64,000 bases of DNA from Burkholderia sp. BCC0506 (GTDB taxonomy: Bacteria > Pseudomonadota > Gammaproteobacteria > Burkholderiales > Burkholderiaceae), in NCBI RefSeq assembly GCF_902833145.1, contig NZ_CADFEN010000011.1, forward strand, positions 239,531-303,530, read 5' to 3'. Every line of letters begins with the position of its first letter. Positions within the stretch are counted from its first letter, which is position 1. A program made the position numbers and the translations under genes. Below are positions 19,197 to 28,662 of the stretch, piece by piece. Under the pieces are notes generated by a model that made no database searches, was not told the DNA's origin, and saw only the letters and a program-made list of their open reading frames with translations.

Positions 19197-19593
19197 GCCG
19201 CGCGGCGTCCGCGCGCCGTCGTCGGGCGACGCCGGGCGCATTCCGCAGCCTGCGTTGAGCCGAGCCGGCGGTTGCCGGCGTTGCGCGCGCGGCCGTGCCG
19301 GCACGGCGCGTCACCTTCTCTGCCCGTACCGCGTTCCACCGGTGCGGCGCGATCCGGCGGGGCGTTCCGCGCCGCCGGCCTCCCGTTTTCTTCCGATCTA
19401 TCCGCGCCCGCGCGGCCCGGGTTTGCCTCGATGCATTTATGTGTTGCGGACTTTTTTGTTGTCGTAGTATCGCCATTGACAACACTTGTTGCACTAAGGT
19501 CTAATTCGACATCGCATGTTGCGGTGCGGCTTGATGTCGTCACTTCGCCGGCCCGTTGGCCGGTTACATCGCTCAATCATGCGGAGAGAAACC
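19197..19593. other. intergenic region before glnH
   Basis: About 400 bp with no credible gene. The left part is GC-rich with a 16-bp palindrome GCCGTGCCGGCACGGC (19292-19307) that may help terminate the ABC transporter transcript. The right part is AT-rich and carries the glnH promoter. Confidence 0.45.
19476..19505 (+). promoter_or_regulatory. sigma-70-type promoter of the glnHPQ operon
   Basis: A perfect -35 box TTGACA (19476-19481) and a good -10 box TCTAAT (19500-19505), 18 bp apart, lie about 90 bp before the glnH start, in an AT-rich patch. Confidence 0.6.
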
Positions 19594-20346
19594 ATGAGTC
19601 GCCGTTCCTTCCTGAAAGCCGTCGCGGTCGTCGCCGCGCTCGGCGCCAGCCTCGCGCACGCGGACACCAAGACGCTCGTCGTCGGGACCGATACGTCGTT
19701 CATGCCGTTCGAGTTCAAGCAGGGCGACAAGTACGTCGGCTTCGATCTCGATCTGTGGGCCGAGATCGCGAAGGACCAGGGCTGGAAATACACGATCCAG
19801 CCGATGGATTTCGCGGGCCTGATCCCGGCGCTGCAGACGCAGAACATCGATGTCGCGCTGTCGGGGATGACCATCAAGGAAGAGCGGAAGAAGGCGATCG
19901 ACTTCTCCGCGCCGTACTACGACAGCGGCCTCGCGGCGATGGTGCAAGCCGGCAACACGTCGATCAAGTCGATCGACGACCTGAACGGCAAGGTGATCGC
20001 CGCGAAGACGGGCACCGCGACGATCGACTGGATCAAGGCGCACCTGAAGCCCAAGGAGATCCGCCAGTTCCCGAACATCGACCAGGCCTATCTCGCGCTG
20101 GAAGCCGGCCGCGTCGACGCGGCGATGCACGACACGCCGAACGTGCTGTTCTTCGTGAACAACGAAGGCAAGGGCAAGGTGAAGGTCGCGGGCCAGCCGG
20201 TCAGCGGCGACAAGTACGGGATCGGCTTCCCGAAGGGCAGCGCGCTCGTGCCGAAGGTCAACGCGTCGCTCGTGAAGATCAAGGCCGACGGCCGGTACGC
20301 GCAGATCTACAAGAAGTGGTTCGGCGCCGAGCCGCCGAAGATGTGA
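19594..20346 (+). CDS. glnH: glutamine ABC transporter periplasmic binding protein
   Basis: 250 residues from the ATG at 19594. The mature part is very close to E. coli GlnH as I remember it: LVVGTDTSFMPFEFKQGDKYVGFD, IQPMDFAGLIPALQTQNID, RKKAIDFSAPYY and a final YKKWFGAEPPK. It binds glutamine (or a related amino acid) in the periplasm for the GlnPQ importer. The signal peptide is unusual: it starts MSRRSFLKAVAVVAALG, which matches the twin-arginine consensus S-R-R-x-F-L-K, so export by Tat rather than Sec is possible. The cleavage site is probably after AHA (residue 23). Confidence 0.88.
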   Translation: MSRRSFLKAVAVVAALGASLAHADTKTLVVGTDTSFMPFEFKQGDKYVGFDLDLWAEIAKDQGWKYTIQPMDFAGLIPALQTQNIDVALSGMTIKEERKKAIDFSAPYYDSGLAAMVQAGNTSIKSIDDLNGKVIAAKTGTATIDWIKAHLKPKEIRQFPNIDQAYLALEAGRVDAAMHDTPNVLFFVNNEGKGKVKVAGQPVSGDKYGIGFPKGSALVPKVNASLVKIKADGRYAQIYKKWFGAEPPKM

Positions 20347-20412
20347 GCGTGACCACGCACCATGGCGCGGCCAAGTGGCCGCGCCGGTCTTGAATCGAAC
20401 GGGGAGCGACAC

Positions 20413-21069
20413 GTGAATTTCGATTGGTCGGCGATCTGGACAGCGCTGCCGGACCTGATGGACGGGGTCCGGCTGACGGTGTTCATCGCATTTTTCGGGC
20501 TGGTGGGCGGCTTCATCGTCGGGATGATCGCGGGGATGTTCCGCGCATACGGACCGAAGGCGATGAACGTGCTCGCACAGGTTTATATTGAATTGATCCG
20601 CGGCACGCCGATCGTCGTGCAGGTGATGTTCCTGTACTTCGCGCTGCCGCTGCTCGCGCATATCCGCATCGACGGCCTGACGGCCGCGATCATCGCGATC
20701 ACCGTGAATTCCGGCGCGTATCTCGCGGAAGTGGTGCGCGGCGCGCTGCTGTCGATCCCGAAGGGGCTGACGGAAGCGGGGCTCGCGATGGGCCTGTCGA
20801 TGCCGCGCGTGCTGCTGAAGGTGGTCGGGCCGCTCGCGTTCCGGCGGCTGATTCCGCCGCTCGGCAACCAGTGCATCGTGAGCCTGAAGGACACGTCGCT
20901 GTTCATCGTGATCGGCGTGGGCGAGCTGACGCGCAAGGGGCAGGAAATCATCGCGGGCAATTTCCAGGCGGTCGAGATCTGGACGGCGGTGGCCATCATC
21001 TACCTGATATTGACCGGCGTGATGACGCTGACGCTGCGGCTCGTCGAGAAGAGGATGCGTATCCTATGA
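20413..21069 (+). CDS. glnP: glutamine ABC transporter permease
   Basis: 218 residues from the GTG at 20413, with GGGGAG 6 nt upstream. E. coli GlnP has 219. About five membrane helices and the conserved cytoplasmic EAA loop ([25 protein letters not shown]) that docks on the ATPase are visible. The motif [16 protein letters not shown] is typical of polar amino acid permeases. It forms a homodimer in the inner membrane and works with glnH and glnQ. Its stop overlaps the glnQ start (ATGA). Confidence 0.9.
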   Translation: MNFDWSAIWTALPDLMDGVRLTVFIAFFGLVGGFIVGMIAGMFRAYGPKAMNVLAQVYIELIRGTPIVVQVMFLYFALPLLAHIRIDGLTAAIIAITVNSGAYLAEVVRGALLSIPKGLTEAGLAMGLSMPRVLLKVVGPLAFRRLIPPLGNQCIVSLKDTSLFIVIGVGELTRKGQEIIAGNFQAVEIWTAVAIIYLILTGVMTLTLRLVEKRMRIL

Positions 21070-21794
21070 GCATGATCGAATTCCAGAACGTGTCGAAGAG
21101 CTTCGGCCACCTGCCGGTGCTCAAGCATATCGACCTGAAGATCGACGCGGGCGAGGTGGTCGTCGTGATCGGTCCGTCGGGCTCGGGCAAATCGACGATG
21201 TTGCGCTGTATCAACGCGCTGGAGAAAATCACCGACGGCGAGCTGCTCGTCGACGGCCAGAGCGTGCGCGGCAACGCGGCCACGATCCGCAACATCCGGC
21301 TCGAAGCCGGCATGGTGTTCCAGCAGTTCAACCTGTTCCCGCAAATGACCGCGCTCGAGAACGTGATGTTCGGGCCGATCCAGGTACGCGGCGCGTCGCG
21401 TGCCGATGCGCGCGACCAGGCGATGGCGCTGCTCGACAAGGTCGGCCTCGAATCGCGCGCGAATCATTACCCGTCGGAACTGTCGGGCGGCCAGCAACAG
21501 CGTGTCGCGATCGCGCGGGCGCTCGCGATCCGGCCGCGGCTGATGCTGTTCGACGAGCCGACCTCGGCGCTCGATCCGGAGCTGCGCCACGAAGTGCTGA
21601 AAGTGATGCAGGATCTCGCGACCGAAGGGATGACGATGATCGTCGTCACGCACGAGATCGGCTTCGCGAAGCGGGTCGGCACGCGGCTGCTGTTCATGGA
21701 TCAGGGCGGCATCGCCGAGGACGGCCATCCGGTCGACCTGATCGACCGGCCGCCGACGCCGCGCCTGAAGGAATTCCTGAAACACGTGTCCTGA
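21066..21794 (+). CDS. glnQ: glutamine ABC transporter ATPase
   Basis: 242 residues. Walker [11 protein letters not shown]-loop [16 protein letters not shown], signature [16 protein letters not shown], Walker [15 protein letters not shown] and the switch His in VVTHE are all present. This is the polar amino acid ATPase family (GlnQ/HisP). Its ATG overlaps the glnP stop, so the two are coupled. The C45 hydrolase gene follows after only 20 bp, extending the operon. Confidence 0.92.
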   Translation: MSMIEFQNVSKSFGHLPVLKHIDLKIDAGEVVVVIGPSGSGKSTMLRCINALEKITDGELLVDGQSVRGNAATIRNIRLEAGMVFQQFNLFPQMTALENVMFGPIQVRGASRADARDQAMALLDKVGLESRANHYPSELSGGQQQRVAIARALAIRPRLMLFDEPTSALDPELRHEVLKVMQDLATEGMTMIVVTHEIGFAKRVGTRLLFMDQGGIAEDGHPVDLIDRPPTPRLKEFLKHVS

Positions 21795-21814
21795 CTGGAA
21801 CCGAACCCTCCGAC

Positions 21815-22864
21815 ATGCCGCTTTCCCTTTCCCCCGTCATCGCCGGCACGCCGTTCGACATCGGCGTGCGCCTCGGCGAGCTCGCCCGCCCGGTATTCGA
21901 CGCGTACATGCAGCAGAGCCGCGCATGGCAGGCCGTGCGCCGCTGGCGCGGCCATCCGTTCGTCGATGCGCTGCGGCAGGCCGCGCTGGCCGCGTACCCC
22001 GATCTCGTCGCGGAACTGGACGGGATCGCGGCAGGCATCGGCTGGCCGGCCGAGGACATCTTCCTGTGGAACTGCCGCGGCGAGCTGATCCACAACGCGC
22101 CGGACGGCTGCACGACGCTTGCCGCGCGCGATGCGAACGGCACGCGCTGGATCGCGCACAACGAGGACGGCGATCCGTACCTGCGCGAACGCTGCCTGCT
22201 CGTCGACGTGCAGCCGGCGGGCAAGCCGGGCTTCATCAGTTTCTACTATCCCGGCTCGCTGCCGGGCCATACGTTCGCCGCGAACCGCGCGGGCATCGCG
22301 CAGGCGATCAACAACCTGCGGATCCGCACGCCGGCGCCCGGCGTGCCGCGCATGATTCTCGCGCGCGCCGTGCTCGACGCGACGTCGCTCGACGCGGCGG
22401 CCGACGTGCTGCGATCGCATGCGCGCGCGAGCGGCTTTCATCACACGATCGGCGCGACCGGCGATGCGCGAGTGCTCAGCATCGAGGCGAGCGTCGCGCG
22501 CTGTTCGATCGTCGACGTCGCGCGGCTGGCCGGGCACGCGAATCATCTCGTGCATGCCGGTTGCGACGCGGAAGCACAGATCGTCACGCAGTCGTCGGCC
22601 GACCGCCAGCGCCGCATCGATGCGCTGACGCCCGGTATCGACACGATCGACGCAGCCGCGCTGCTGAGCGTGCTCGGCGATCGCGCGCCGGAAGGGCTGC
22701 CGATCTATCGCGACGATCCTGCCGATCCCGACGACGAGAACACGCTCGCGACCGCGGTGTTCGAGATTCATGACACCGCGATCGACTTCACCGTTCATCA
22801 ACACGGCACGCCGCGCTTCGCGACGCGTATCGTGCCGTCCGGACGCGCGCCCCGCGCATCCTGA
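21815..22864 (+). CDS. C45-family peptidase / acyl-CoA:6-APA acyltransferase-like N-terminal nucleophile hydrolase
   Basis: 349 residues. DGCTTLAARDANGTRWIAHNEDG contains the autocatalytic Cys99 expected of the C45 (penicillin acyltransferase-like) Ntn hydrolases, and GHTFAANRAGIAQAINNL and HANHLVHAG are further family segments. The members self-cleave before the Cys and then hydrolyse or transfer amide-linked acyl groups. No signal peptide is seen, so it should act in the cytosol on something imported by glnHPQ. Lying between an amino acid importer and an aminotransferase, it probably releases an amine or amino acid from an N-acyl or peptide conjugate. Confidence 0.75.
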   Translation: MPLSLSPVIAGTPFDIGVRLGELARPVFDAYMQQSRAWQAVRRWRGHPFVDALRQAALAAYPDLVAELDGIAAGIGWPAEDIFLWNCRGELIHNAPDGCTTLAARDANGTRWIAHNEDGDPYLRERCLLVDVQPAGKPGFISFYYPGSLPGHTFAANRAGIAQAINNLRIRTPAPGVPRMILARAVLDATSLDAAADVLRSHARASGFHHTIGATGDARVLSIEASVARCSIVDVARLAGHANHLVHAGCDAEAQIVTQSSADRQRRIDALTPGIDTIDAAALLSVLGDRAPEGLPIYRDDPADPDDENTLATAVFEIHDTAIDFTVHQHGTPRFATRIVPSGRAPRAS

Positions 22865-22879
22865 TCCATGAGGCCACGC

Positions 22880-24214
22880 ATGACGACCGTTTTCCATCGC
22901 GCCCCGCGCGCCACCTTGCCCGTCGCCGTCGCAGGCGACGGCATCGAGATCATCGATTCGACCGGCAAACGCTATATCGACGCGTGCGGCGGCGCGGCCG
23001 TATCGTGTCTCGGCCACAGCAACCAGCGCGTGATCGACGCGATCAAGCGGCAGGCGCAGCAATTGCCTTACGCGCATACGTCGTTCTTCACGACCGACGT
23101 GGCCGAGGAACTGGCCGACCGGCTCGTCGACGGCGCGCCGGCCGGGCTCGACCACGTGTATTTCGTGTCGGGCGGCTCCGAGGCGATCGAGGCCGCGCTG
23201 AAGCTCGCGCGCCAGTATTTCGTCGAGAAGGGCGAGCCGCAGCGCCGTCATTTCATCGCCCGGCGCCAGAGCTATCACGGCAACACGCTCGGCGCGCTCG
23301 CGATCGGCGGCAACGCATGGCGGCGCGAGCCGTTCCTGCCGCTGCTGATCGAAGCGCACCACGTGAGCCCGTGCTATGCGTACCGCGATCAGCTTGCCGG
23401 TGAAACCGACGAAGCGTACGCGCAGCGCCTCGCCGACGAGCTCGAACGGAAGATCGTCGAACTCGGCGCGGAAAACGTCGCGGCGTTCGTGGCGGAAACG
23501 GTGGTGGGCGCGACGGCCGGCGCGGTGCCGCCGGTGCGCACCTACCTGAAGAAGATTCGCGCGGTGTGCGACAAGTACGGCGTGCTGCTGATCCTCGACG
23601 AGATCATGTCGGGGATGGGGCGCACGGGCTACCTGTATGCGTGCGACGAAGACGGCGTCGCGCCCGATCTGCTGACGATCGCGAAAGGGCTCGGCGCGGG
23701 CTACCAGCCGATCGGCGCGACGCTGGTGAGCGAGCACATCTATCGCACGATCGTCGACGGCTCGGGCTTCTTCCAGCACGGTCACACCTACCTCGGCCAC
23801 GCGACTGCCTGCGCGGCCGCGCTCGAAGTGCAGCGCGTGATCGCCGAAGACAAGCTGCTCGACAACGTGAAGGCGCGCGGCGAGCAACTGCGTGCGTCGT
23901 TGCGCGAGCACTACCGCGCACATCCGCATGTCGGCGACGTGCGCGGCCGCGGGCTGTTCGTCGGCATCGAACTCGTGCGCGATCGCGACACCAAGGCGAC
24001 GTTCGACCCCGCGCTGAAACTGCATGCGGCGGTCAAGCGCGAAGCGATGCAGCGCGGCTTGATGGTGTATCCGATGGGCGGCACGATCGACGGCGTGCAC
24101 GGCGATCACATCCTGGTCGCGCCGCCGTTCGTGTGCACCGCGCAGCAGATCGACACGATCGTCGAGCGGCTGTCCGGTGCGATCGGCGCGGCGCTCGCGT
24201 CGGCCGGCGCTTGA
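22880..24214 (+). CDS. class III PLP-dependent aminotransferase
   Basis: 444 residues from the ATG at 22880, chosen because GAGG stands 6 nt upstream. An ATG at 22868 is also in frame but has no ribosome site. Visible marks: the substrate-entry segment ACGGAAVSCLGHSNQRVI, the cofactor-binding SGGSEAIEAALKLARQY, YHGNTLGALAIGG, the PLP aspartate in LILDEIMSGMGRTG and the Schiff-base Lys269 in TIAKGLGAGYQPIGA. Class III enzymes transaminate omega-amino groups or diamines. Specificity is not readable. It probably acts on the amine released by the neighbouring hydrolase. Confidence 0.85.
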   Translation: MTTVFHRAPRATLPVAVAGDGIEIIDSTGKRYIDACGGAAVSCLGHSNQRVIDAIKRQAQQLPYAHTSFFTTDVAEELADRLVDGAPAGLDHVYFVSGGSEAIEAALKLARQYFVEKGEPQRRHFIARRQSYHGNTLGALAIGGNAWRREPFLPLLIEAHHVSPCYAYRDQLAGETDEAYAQRLADELERKIVELGAENVAAFVAETVVGATAGAVPPVRTYLKKIRAVCDKYGVLLILDEIMSGMGRTGYLYACDEDGVAPDLLTIAKGLGAGYQPIGATLVSEHIYRTIVDGSGFFQHGHTYLGHATACAAALEVQRVIAEDKLLDNVKARGEQLRASLREHYRAHPHVGDVRGRGLFVGIELVRDRDTKATFDPALKLHAAVKREAMQRGLMVYPMGGTIDGVHGDHILVAPPFVCTAQQIDTIVERLSGAIGAALASAGA

Positions 24215-24239
24215 ATCCCGACCTCACTCCCTTCTCACC

Positions 24240-24794
24240 ATGACGGACAGACTGCCTCCTTTCGATCCCGCATCGGCCACCGACGAACAGAAGGCCGTGC
24301 TCGCCGACATTCTCAGCGGCCCGCGCGGCAACCTGAACGGGCCGTTCCTCGGCTGGATCGCGAGCCCGGAGCTGGCCCAGCACGCGCAGAAGCTCGGCGC
24401 GTTCTGCCGCTATCGCACGGGGCTGCCGCTGCGCCTGTCGGAGCTCGCGATTCTCGTGACGGCCGCGCGCTGGCGCTCGCAGGCCGAGTGGCACATCCAT
24501 CATCCGATCGCGCTCGACGCCGGCGTGCCGGCCGCGACGGCCGACGCGATCCGGCTCGGCGTCGCGCCCGCCTTCGAATCGGACGACGACGCGCTGATCC
24601 ATGCATTCGCCACCGAGCTTTACGACACGCGCCGCGTGAGCGATGCGACGTTCGCGCGGGCGCGGGCGCGCTTCGGCCACGAGACCGTGGTGAACCTCGT
24701 CGCGCTGCTCGGCTATTACGCGCTCGTCGCGATGACGCTCAACACGTTCGATATGCGCGCGGACGGACAAACTGATTTGCCGTTTCCGGAATAA
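24240..24794 (+). CDS. carboxymuconolactone decarboxylase (CMD) family protein
   Basis: 184 residues. The helical CMD/AhpD fold is suggested by GPRGNLNGPFLGWIASPELAQHAQKLGAFCRYRTGLPLRLSELAILVTAARW and EWHIHHPIALDAGV. The CxxC pair of the peroxidase AhpD subgroup is missing, so it is not an AhpD-type reductase. The EWHIHH motif is typical of the large subgroup of unknown function. It is the last gene of the glnHPQ operon, 25 bp after the aminotransferase. Confidence 0.75.
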   Translation: MTDRLPPFDPASATDEQKAVLADILSGPRGNLNGPFLGWIASPELAQHAQKLGAFCRYRTGLPLRLSELAILVTAARWRSQAEWHIHHPIALDAGVPAATADAIRLGVAPAFESDDDALIHAFATELYDTRRVSDATFARARARFGHETVVNLVALLGYYALVAMTLNTFDMRADGQTDLPFPE

Positions 24795-24849
24795 TCGCCG
24801 CCGGCGCGTGCGTCGGCGGCAGGTCGCACGCGCGTCCGGATTGCCCGAA

Positions 24850-24869
24850 AAGCCCGTTTGCGCGGGCTT
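24850..24869 (+). terminator. hairpin ending the glnHPQ operon
   Basis: AAGCCCG (24850-24856) and CGGGCTT (24863-24869) with a 6-nt loop lie 56 bp after the last stop. Only a short T-rich stretch follows. Confidence 0.55.
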
Positions 24870-25001
24870 GTCGGCGTTTCGGCGCGGATCGACCGACCCT
24901 CTCGACACGTCGTGACAGGCACGCCGCAGGATCTCGCCGTCAGAGCAGGAAATTTTCCCCGTACCTAGAATTCCGGCAAACAGCTTACGGGGGAAATATC
25001 G

Positions 25002-25901
25002 ATGCGCTGGGTCCTGTTGATCGTGTTCATTGCGTGTGTCGTGTACACGCATCGGCGCGGCAAGGTTCGGCACCCGTTGTTCAGGCAACTCTCCGACCAC
25101 TCGACCTTCACCGCACCGCTGAACTGCTTTTCGTACGCGTTCTCGTCGGTGCCGACCACGCCGTTTCTCGACCCGGATCATTTTCCGGAACTCGCGGTGC
25201 TGCAGCGCGAATGGCGCACGTTCCGCAGCGAAGCGCTCGCGCTGCGCGACGCGAGCCGGATCAAGGCGTCGGGCGAGTACAACGACATCGGTTTCAATTC
25301 GTTCTTTCGCCACGGCTGGAAGCGCTTCTACCTGAAGTGGTACGACGCGCCGCATCCGTCCGCGCGGGCATTGTGTCCGCGCTCGGTCGAGATCCTGTCG
25401 CGGATTCCGTCGATCAAGGCGGCGATGTTCGCGCAGTTGCCGCCGGGCGGGAAGCTCGGGCTGCATCGCGATCCGTATGCGGGTTCGCTGCGCTACCACC
25501 TCGGGCTCGATACGCCGAACGACGACGCGTGCCGGATCGTCGTCGACGGCGAATCGTATGCATGGCGCGACGGCGAGGCCGTGATGTTCGACGAGACGTA
25601 CCTGCACTGGGCCGAAAACCGGACCGCGCACGATCGCGTGATCCTGTTCTGCGACATCGATCGCCCGATGAAATATCGCTGGGCGCAGCGCGTCAACGAT
25701 GCGTTCGGGCAACTGCTGATGCGCGCGGCCGCGTCGCCGAACGAAACGGGCGATCGCACGGGCGGGCTCAATCGTGCGTTCAGATACCTGTATGCGATTC
25801 GCCGTGCCGGCAAGCGCCTGAAGGCGTGGAATCGCACCGTGTACTACATCGTCAAGTGGCTGCTGTTCGGCGGAATCGCGGTCGCGATCTTCTGCATCTG
25901 A
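25002..25901 (+). CDS. lpxO: lipid A hydroxylase (aspartyl/asparaginyl beta-hydroxylase family)
   Basis: 299 residues with a hydrophobic helix at each end, the layout of LpxO (about 302 in Salmonella), which 2-hydroxylates an acyl chain of lipid A in the inner membrane using iron, oxygen and 2-oxoglutarate. The iron ligands fit HxD…H: His155 and Asp157 in GLHRDPYAGSLRYHLGL and His202 in YLHWAENRTAHDRVILFCD, the last also holding the 2-oxoglutarate arginine. A good site GGGGGAAA precedes the start. The gene is monocistronic by spacing. Confidence 0.82.
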   Translation: MRWVLLIVFIACVVYTHRRGKVRHPLFRQLSDHSTFTAPLNCFSYAFSSVPTTPFLDPDHFPELAVLQREWRTFRSEALALRDASRIKASGEYNDIGFNSFFRHGWKRFYLKWYDAPHPSARALCPRSVEILSRIPSIKAAMFAQLPPGGKLGLHRDPYAGSLRYHLGLDTPNDDACRIVVDGESYAWRDGEAVMFDETYLHWAENRTAHDRVILFCDIDRPMKYRWAQRVNDAFGQLLMRAAASPNETGDRTGGLNRAFRYLYAIRRAGKRLKAWNRTVYYIVKWLLFGGIAVAIFCI

Positions 25902-26069
25902 CCGACGAGGGCGGGCGGCCTTTTTCTCGTCTGACGATAGTGCGGCGCGATATCGCACCGCGCCGGCGGCCTTCGCCGTCAGCAATGCAACGAAATGTAT
26001 TCGTACGGGATCGGCGGACGCTGGCCGGGTATGATGGCTTGTTCACGTGGACAGGATCGGTGAGCAAGC

Positions 26070-26846
26070 ATGACGAGTACCCGTAAAACCATGATGATCG
26101 CCGGCGGGCTCCTGGTCGCCGCGGCCGGCTCCGCATACGTGATGCTGCTGCGCGCGGACCACCGCGCGATCGAGGACGCCGGCATCGGCGATTCGGCCGC
26201 GCCTGCCGCCGCGGCGCCCGCGGGCAACGGTCACGCGGTGCAGGGTGCGATCGCGCCGTCGGCGCCGGCCGCCGCGACCGCAACGAAGCAGGCGGCTGCC
26301 GCTGCGCCCGCACCCACGCCCGCACCGGCCGCGACCGCGCGCGCCGGCACCGTACCGGCGGCCGCTCCCCCCGTTCCAGTGGTCAGCGACAAGCCGCAAC
26401 CGGTGACGAAGCCGGCCGCGCCGCCGCCGAAGGTCAACGTCGTGACGGTGGATGCACAGGGTTCGACCCCGCCGACACCGACGCCGGCCGTCAAACCCGC
26501 TCAGCCGGCTGCGCCTGCGCAGGTCACGCACCGCGCGCCGCGCAAGCGCGACGGGCTCGAACGCCACGCAGCCGCCGCGCCGGCCGCGACGAAATCCGAA
26601 ACGCCGGAGACGGCCGCGCTCGTCAGGGAATCGGCGAAGCTCGATCCGTCGCTGCCGCCGCCGTCGATGTCGTCGATGCCGCCGATGTCGGCGAGCACCG
26701 GTTCGTATCGGCAGGGAAGTGCGTCGTCCGGCGCGAATCCGGTGGCGGCCGCGATGACCGAACAACTGGTCAGGCAGTCGAGCAGTTTCAAGCCGACGGC
26801 GCCTGCGCCCGTGCCGGCAGACGGCGGCCCGACCGCGACCAAGTAA
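26070..26846 (+). CDS. membrane-anchored Pro/Ala-rich protein of unknown function
   Basis: 258 residues. A single N-terminal membrane helix (about residues 8-25, MMIAGGLLVAAAGSAYVMLL) is followed by an almost wholly disordered Ala/Pro/Thr-rich region and a short Ser/Met-rich tail. No catalytic motif is seen. It resembles periplasm-spanning linkers of the TonB type in composition, but it lacks a recognisable TonB C-terminal domain. Codon use is normal for the window, so I take it as real. Confidence 0.6.
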   Translation: MTSTRKTMMIAGGLLVAAAGSAYVMLLRADHRAIEDAGIGDSAAPAAAAPAGNGHAVQGAIAPSAPAAATATKQAAAAAPAPTPAPAATARAGTVPAAAPPVPVVSDKPQPVTKPAAPPPKVNVVTVDAQGSTPPTPTPAVKPAQPAAPAQVTHRAPRKRDGLERHAAAAPAATKSETPETAALVRESAKLDPSLPPPSMSSMPPMSASTGSYRQGSASSGANPVAAAMTEQLVRQSSSFKPTAPAPVPADGGPTATK

Positions 26847-26870
26847 GCATCGCGTCGTCTGCATAAAAAG

Positions 26871-26902
26871 GGCCCCGCACGCCGACCAAGGCATGCGGGG
26901 CC
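26871..26902 (-). terminator. Rho-independent terminator of ahpF (bidirectional)
   Basis: GGCCCCGCA (26871-26879) and TGCGGGGCC (26894-26902) form a 9-bp stem. On the minus strand it is followed by CCTTTTTATGC, so it is a classical terminator for ahpF, and it also faces the plus-strand gene before it. Confidence 0.8.
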
Positions 26903-26940
26903 AAGAGAGACAAACGGTGATGCCGGCGGGCCGACGTCCG

Positions 26941-28539
26941 TCAGGCGGCGACCGCTTCTTCGGCCTGCGGCTGCGCGGTTGCCACCGGCGCCACGTCTTG
27001 CCGGATCAGGTGGTCGAACGCGCCGAGCGACGCCTTCGCGCCTTCGCCGACCGCGATCACGATCTGCTTGAACGGCACCGTCGTCACGTCGCCGGCCGCG
27101 AACACGCCCGGCACCGACGTCGCGCCGCGCGCATCGACGACGATCTCGCCGTGCTTCGACAGCTCGACCGTGCCTTTCAGCCATTCGGTGTTCGGCACGA
27201 GGCCGATCTGCACGAACACGCCTTCGAGATCGATGCGCTGCGTGTCGCCCGAGCGCAGATCCTTGTAGACGAGCCCGTTCAGCTTGCTGCCGTCGCCGGT
27301 CAGCTCGGTCGTCTGCGCCTGCGTGACGATCGTCACGTTCGGCAGGCTGCGCAGCTTGCGCTGCAGTACTTCGTCCGCGCGCAGTTGCGCGCCGTATTCG
27401 ATCAGCGTGACTTCCTTCACGATACCGGCGAGGTCGATCGCGGCCTCGACGCCCGAGTTGCCGCCGCCGACCACCGCGACACGCTTGCCCTTGAACAGCG
27501 GGCCGTCGCAGTGCGGGCAGTACGCGACCCCGCGGTTGCGGTATTCGCGCTCGCCCGGCACGTTGATTTCGCGCCAGCGTGCGCCGGTCGCGAGGATGAT
27601 CGTCTTCGCCTTCAGCACCGCGCCGTTCGCGAGGCGGATCTGGTGCACGTCGCCCGGAATCAGCGCGTCGGCGCGCTGCACGTCCATGATGTCGACGTCG
27701 TACTGCTTCACGTGCTGCTCGAGCGCGGTCGCGAACTTCGGTCCTTCGGTTTCCTGCACCGACACGAAGTTCTCGATCGCCATCGTGTCCAGCACCTGGC
27801 CGCCGAAACGCTCGGCGACGACTCCCGTCACGATGCCCTTGCGTGCCGAGTAGATTGCCGCGGCCGCGCCGGCAGGGCCGCCGCCGACGATCAGCGTGTC
27901 GAATACCGGCTTGTTCTCGAGCGACTTCGCCGCGCGTTCGCCGGCGCCCGTATCGAGCTTCGCGAGGATTTCCTTCACGCTGCTGCGGCCCTGGCCGAAC
28001 GACGCGCCGTTCAGGAACATCGTCGGCACGGCCATGATCTGGCGCGACTCGACTTCGTCCTGGAACAGCGCACCGTCGATCGCGACGTGGCGGATGCGCG
28101 GGTTGATCAGCGACATCACGTTCAGCGCCTGCACGACTTCCGGGCAGTTCTGGCACGACAGCGAGAAATACGTTTCGAATGCGTAGTCGCCGTCGAGCGC
28201 GCGGATCTGTTCGATCACGTCGTCGTCGAGCTTGATCGGATGGCCGCCCGTCTGCAGCAGCGCGAGCACGAGCGACGTGAATTCATGGCCCATCGGGATG
28301 CCGGCGAAGCGGATGCCGGCCGGCTTGCCGGGCTCGCCGATCGAGAACGATGGCTTGCGCTCGGCGTCGTCGCGGCGTTCGGTCACGGTCACGCGATCCG
28401 TCAGCGACGCAATCTCGTTCAGCAGCGCCAGCAGTTCCTGCGATTTCGCGCTGTCGTCGAGCGAGGCGACGAGTTCGATCGGGCGCGTGATCTTGTCGAG
28501 GTACGCTTTGAGTTGGTTCTTGAGATTGGCGTCGAGCAT
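26941..28539 (-). CDS. ahpF: alkyl hydroperoxide reductase subunit F
   Basis: 532 residues from the ATG at 28537-28539 ([20 protein letters not shown]), which lines up with the E. coli start. The frame extends 13 codons further upstream, without homology. The N-terminal double thioredoxin fold carries the redox pair in [10 protein letters not shown]. The flavoprotein part has [17 protein letters not shown] for FAD, the second redox pair in [10 protein letters not shown], and [15 protein letters not shown] for NADH. It passes electrons from NADH to AhpC. It lies 123 bp downstream of ahpC, with two hairpins between them. Confidence 0.95.
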   Translation of the reverse strand: MLDANLKNQLKAYLDKITRPIELVASLDDSAKSQELLALLNEIASLTDRVTVTERRDDAERKPSFSIGEPGKPAGIRFAGIPMGHEFTSLVLALLQTGGHPIKLDDDVIEQIRALDGDYAFETYFSLSCQNCPEVVQALNVMSLINPRIRHVAIDGALFQDEVESRQIMAVPTMFLNGASFGQGRSSVKEILAKLDTGAGERAAKSLENKPVFDTLIVGGGPAGAAAAIYSARKGIVTGVVAERFGGQVLDTMAIENFVSVQETEGPKFATALEQHVKQYDVDIMDVQRADALIPGDVHQIRLANGAVLKAKTIILATGARWREINVPGEREYRNRGVAYCPHCDGPLFKGKRVAVVGGGNSGVEAAIDLAGIVKEVTLIEYGAQLRADEVLQRKLRSLPNVTIVTQAQTTELTGDGSKLNGLVYKDLRSGDTQRIDLEGVFVQIGLVPNTEWLKGTVELSKHGEIVVDARGATSVPGVFAAGDVTTVPFKQIVIAVGEGAKASLGAFDHLIRQDVAPVATAQPQAEEAVAA

Positions 28540-28598
28540 GGCGTTTCGGATTCCGTATTGATCATTCTGGTCGGGCACGTCGTGCCGGAGGAGGGCGC

Positions 28599-28655
28599 GG
28601 GCCGCGCGAGGCGGCCCGTGGCGATGCTTGTCGCGCGCCTCGTGCGAGGCGCGCG
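28599..28655 (-). promoter_or_regulatory. two hairpins between ahpC and ahpF
   Basis: The 123-bp gap holds CGCGCGCCTCG-TG-CGAGGCGCGCG (28632-28655) and GGGCCGC/GCGGCCC (28599-28617). Neither has a T run. They may act as a partial terminator or mRNA stabiliser, keeping ahpC expressed above ahpF. Confidence 0.5.
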
Positions 28656-28662
28656 GCGATCG

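Noticed and set aside
15675-19304. 1209-codon minus-strand frame across the ABC transporter
   Set aside because: Arg/Ala-rich and antisense to the conserved transporter.
24240-24794. AhpD-type peroxidase
   Set aside because: The CMD protein lacks the CxxC pair and lies far from ahpC/ahpF in another operon.
26070-26846. TonB protein
   Set aside because: One N-terminal helix and a Pro-rich spacer fit TonB, but the C-terminal TonB fold is missing.
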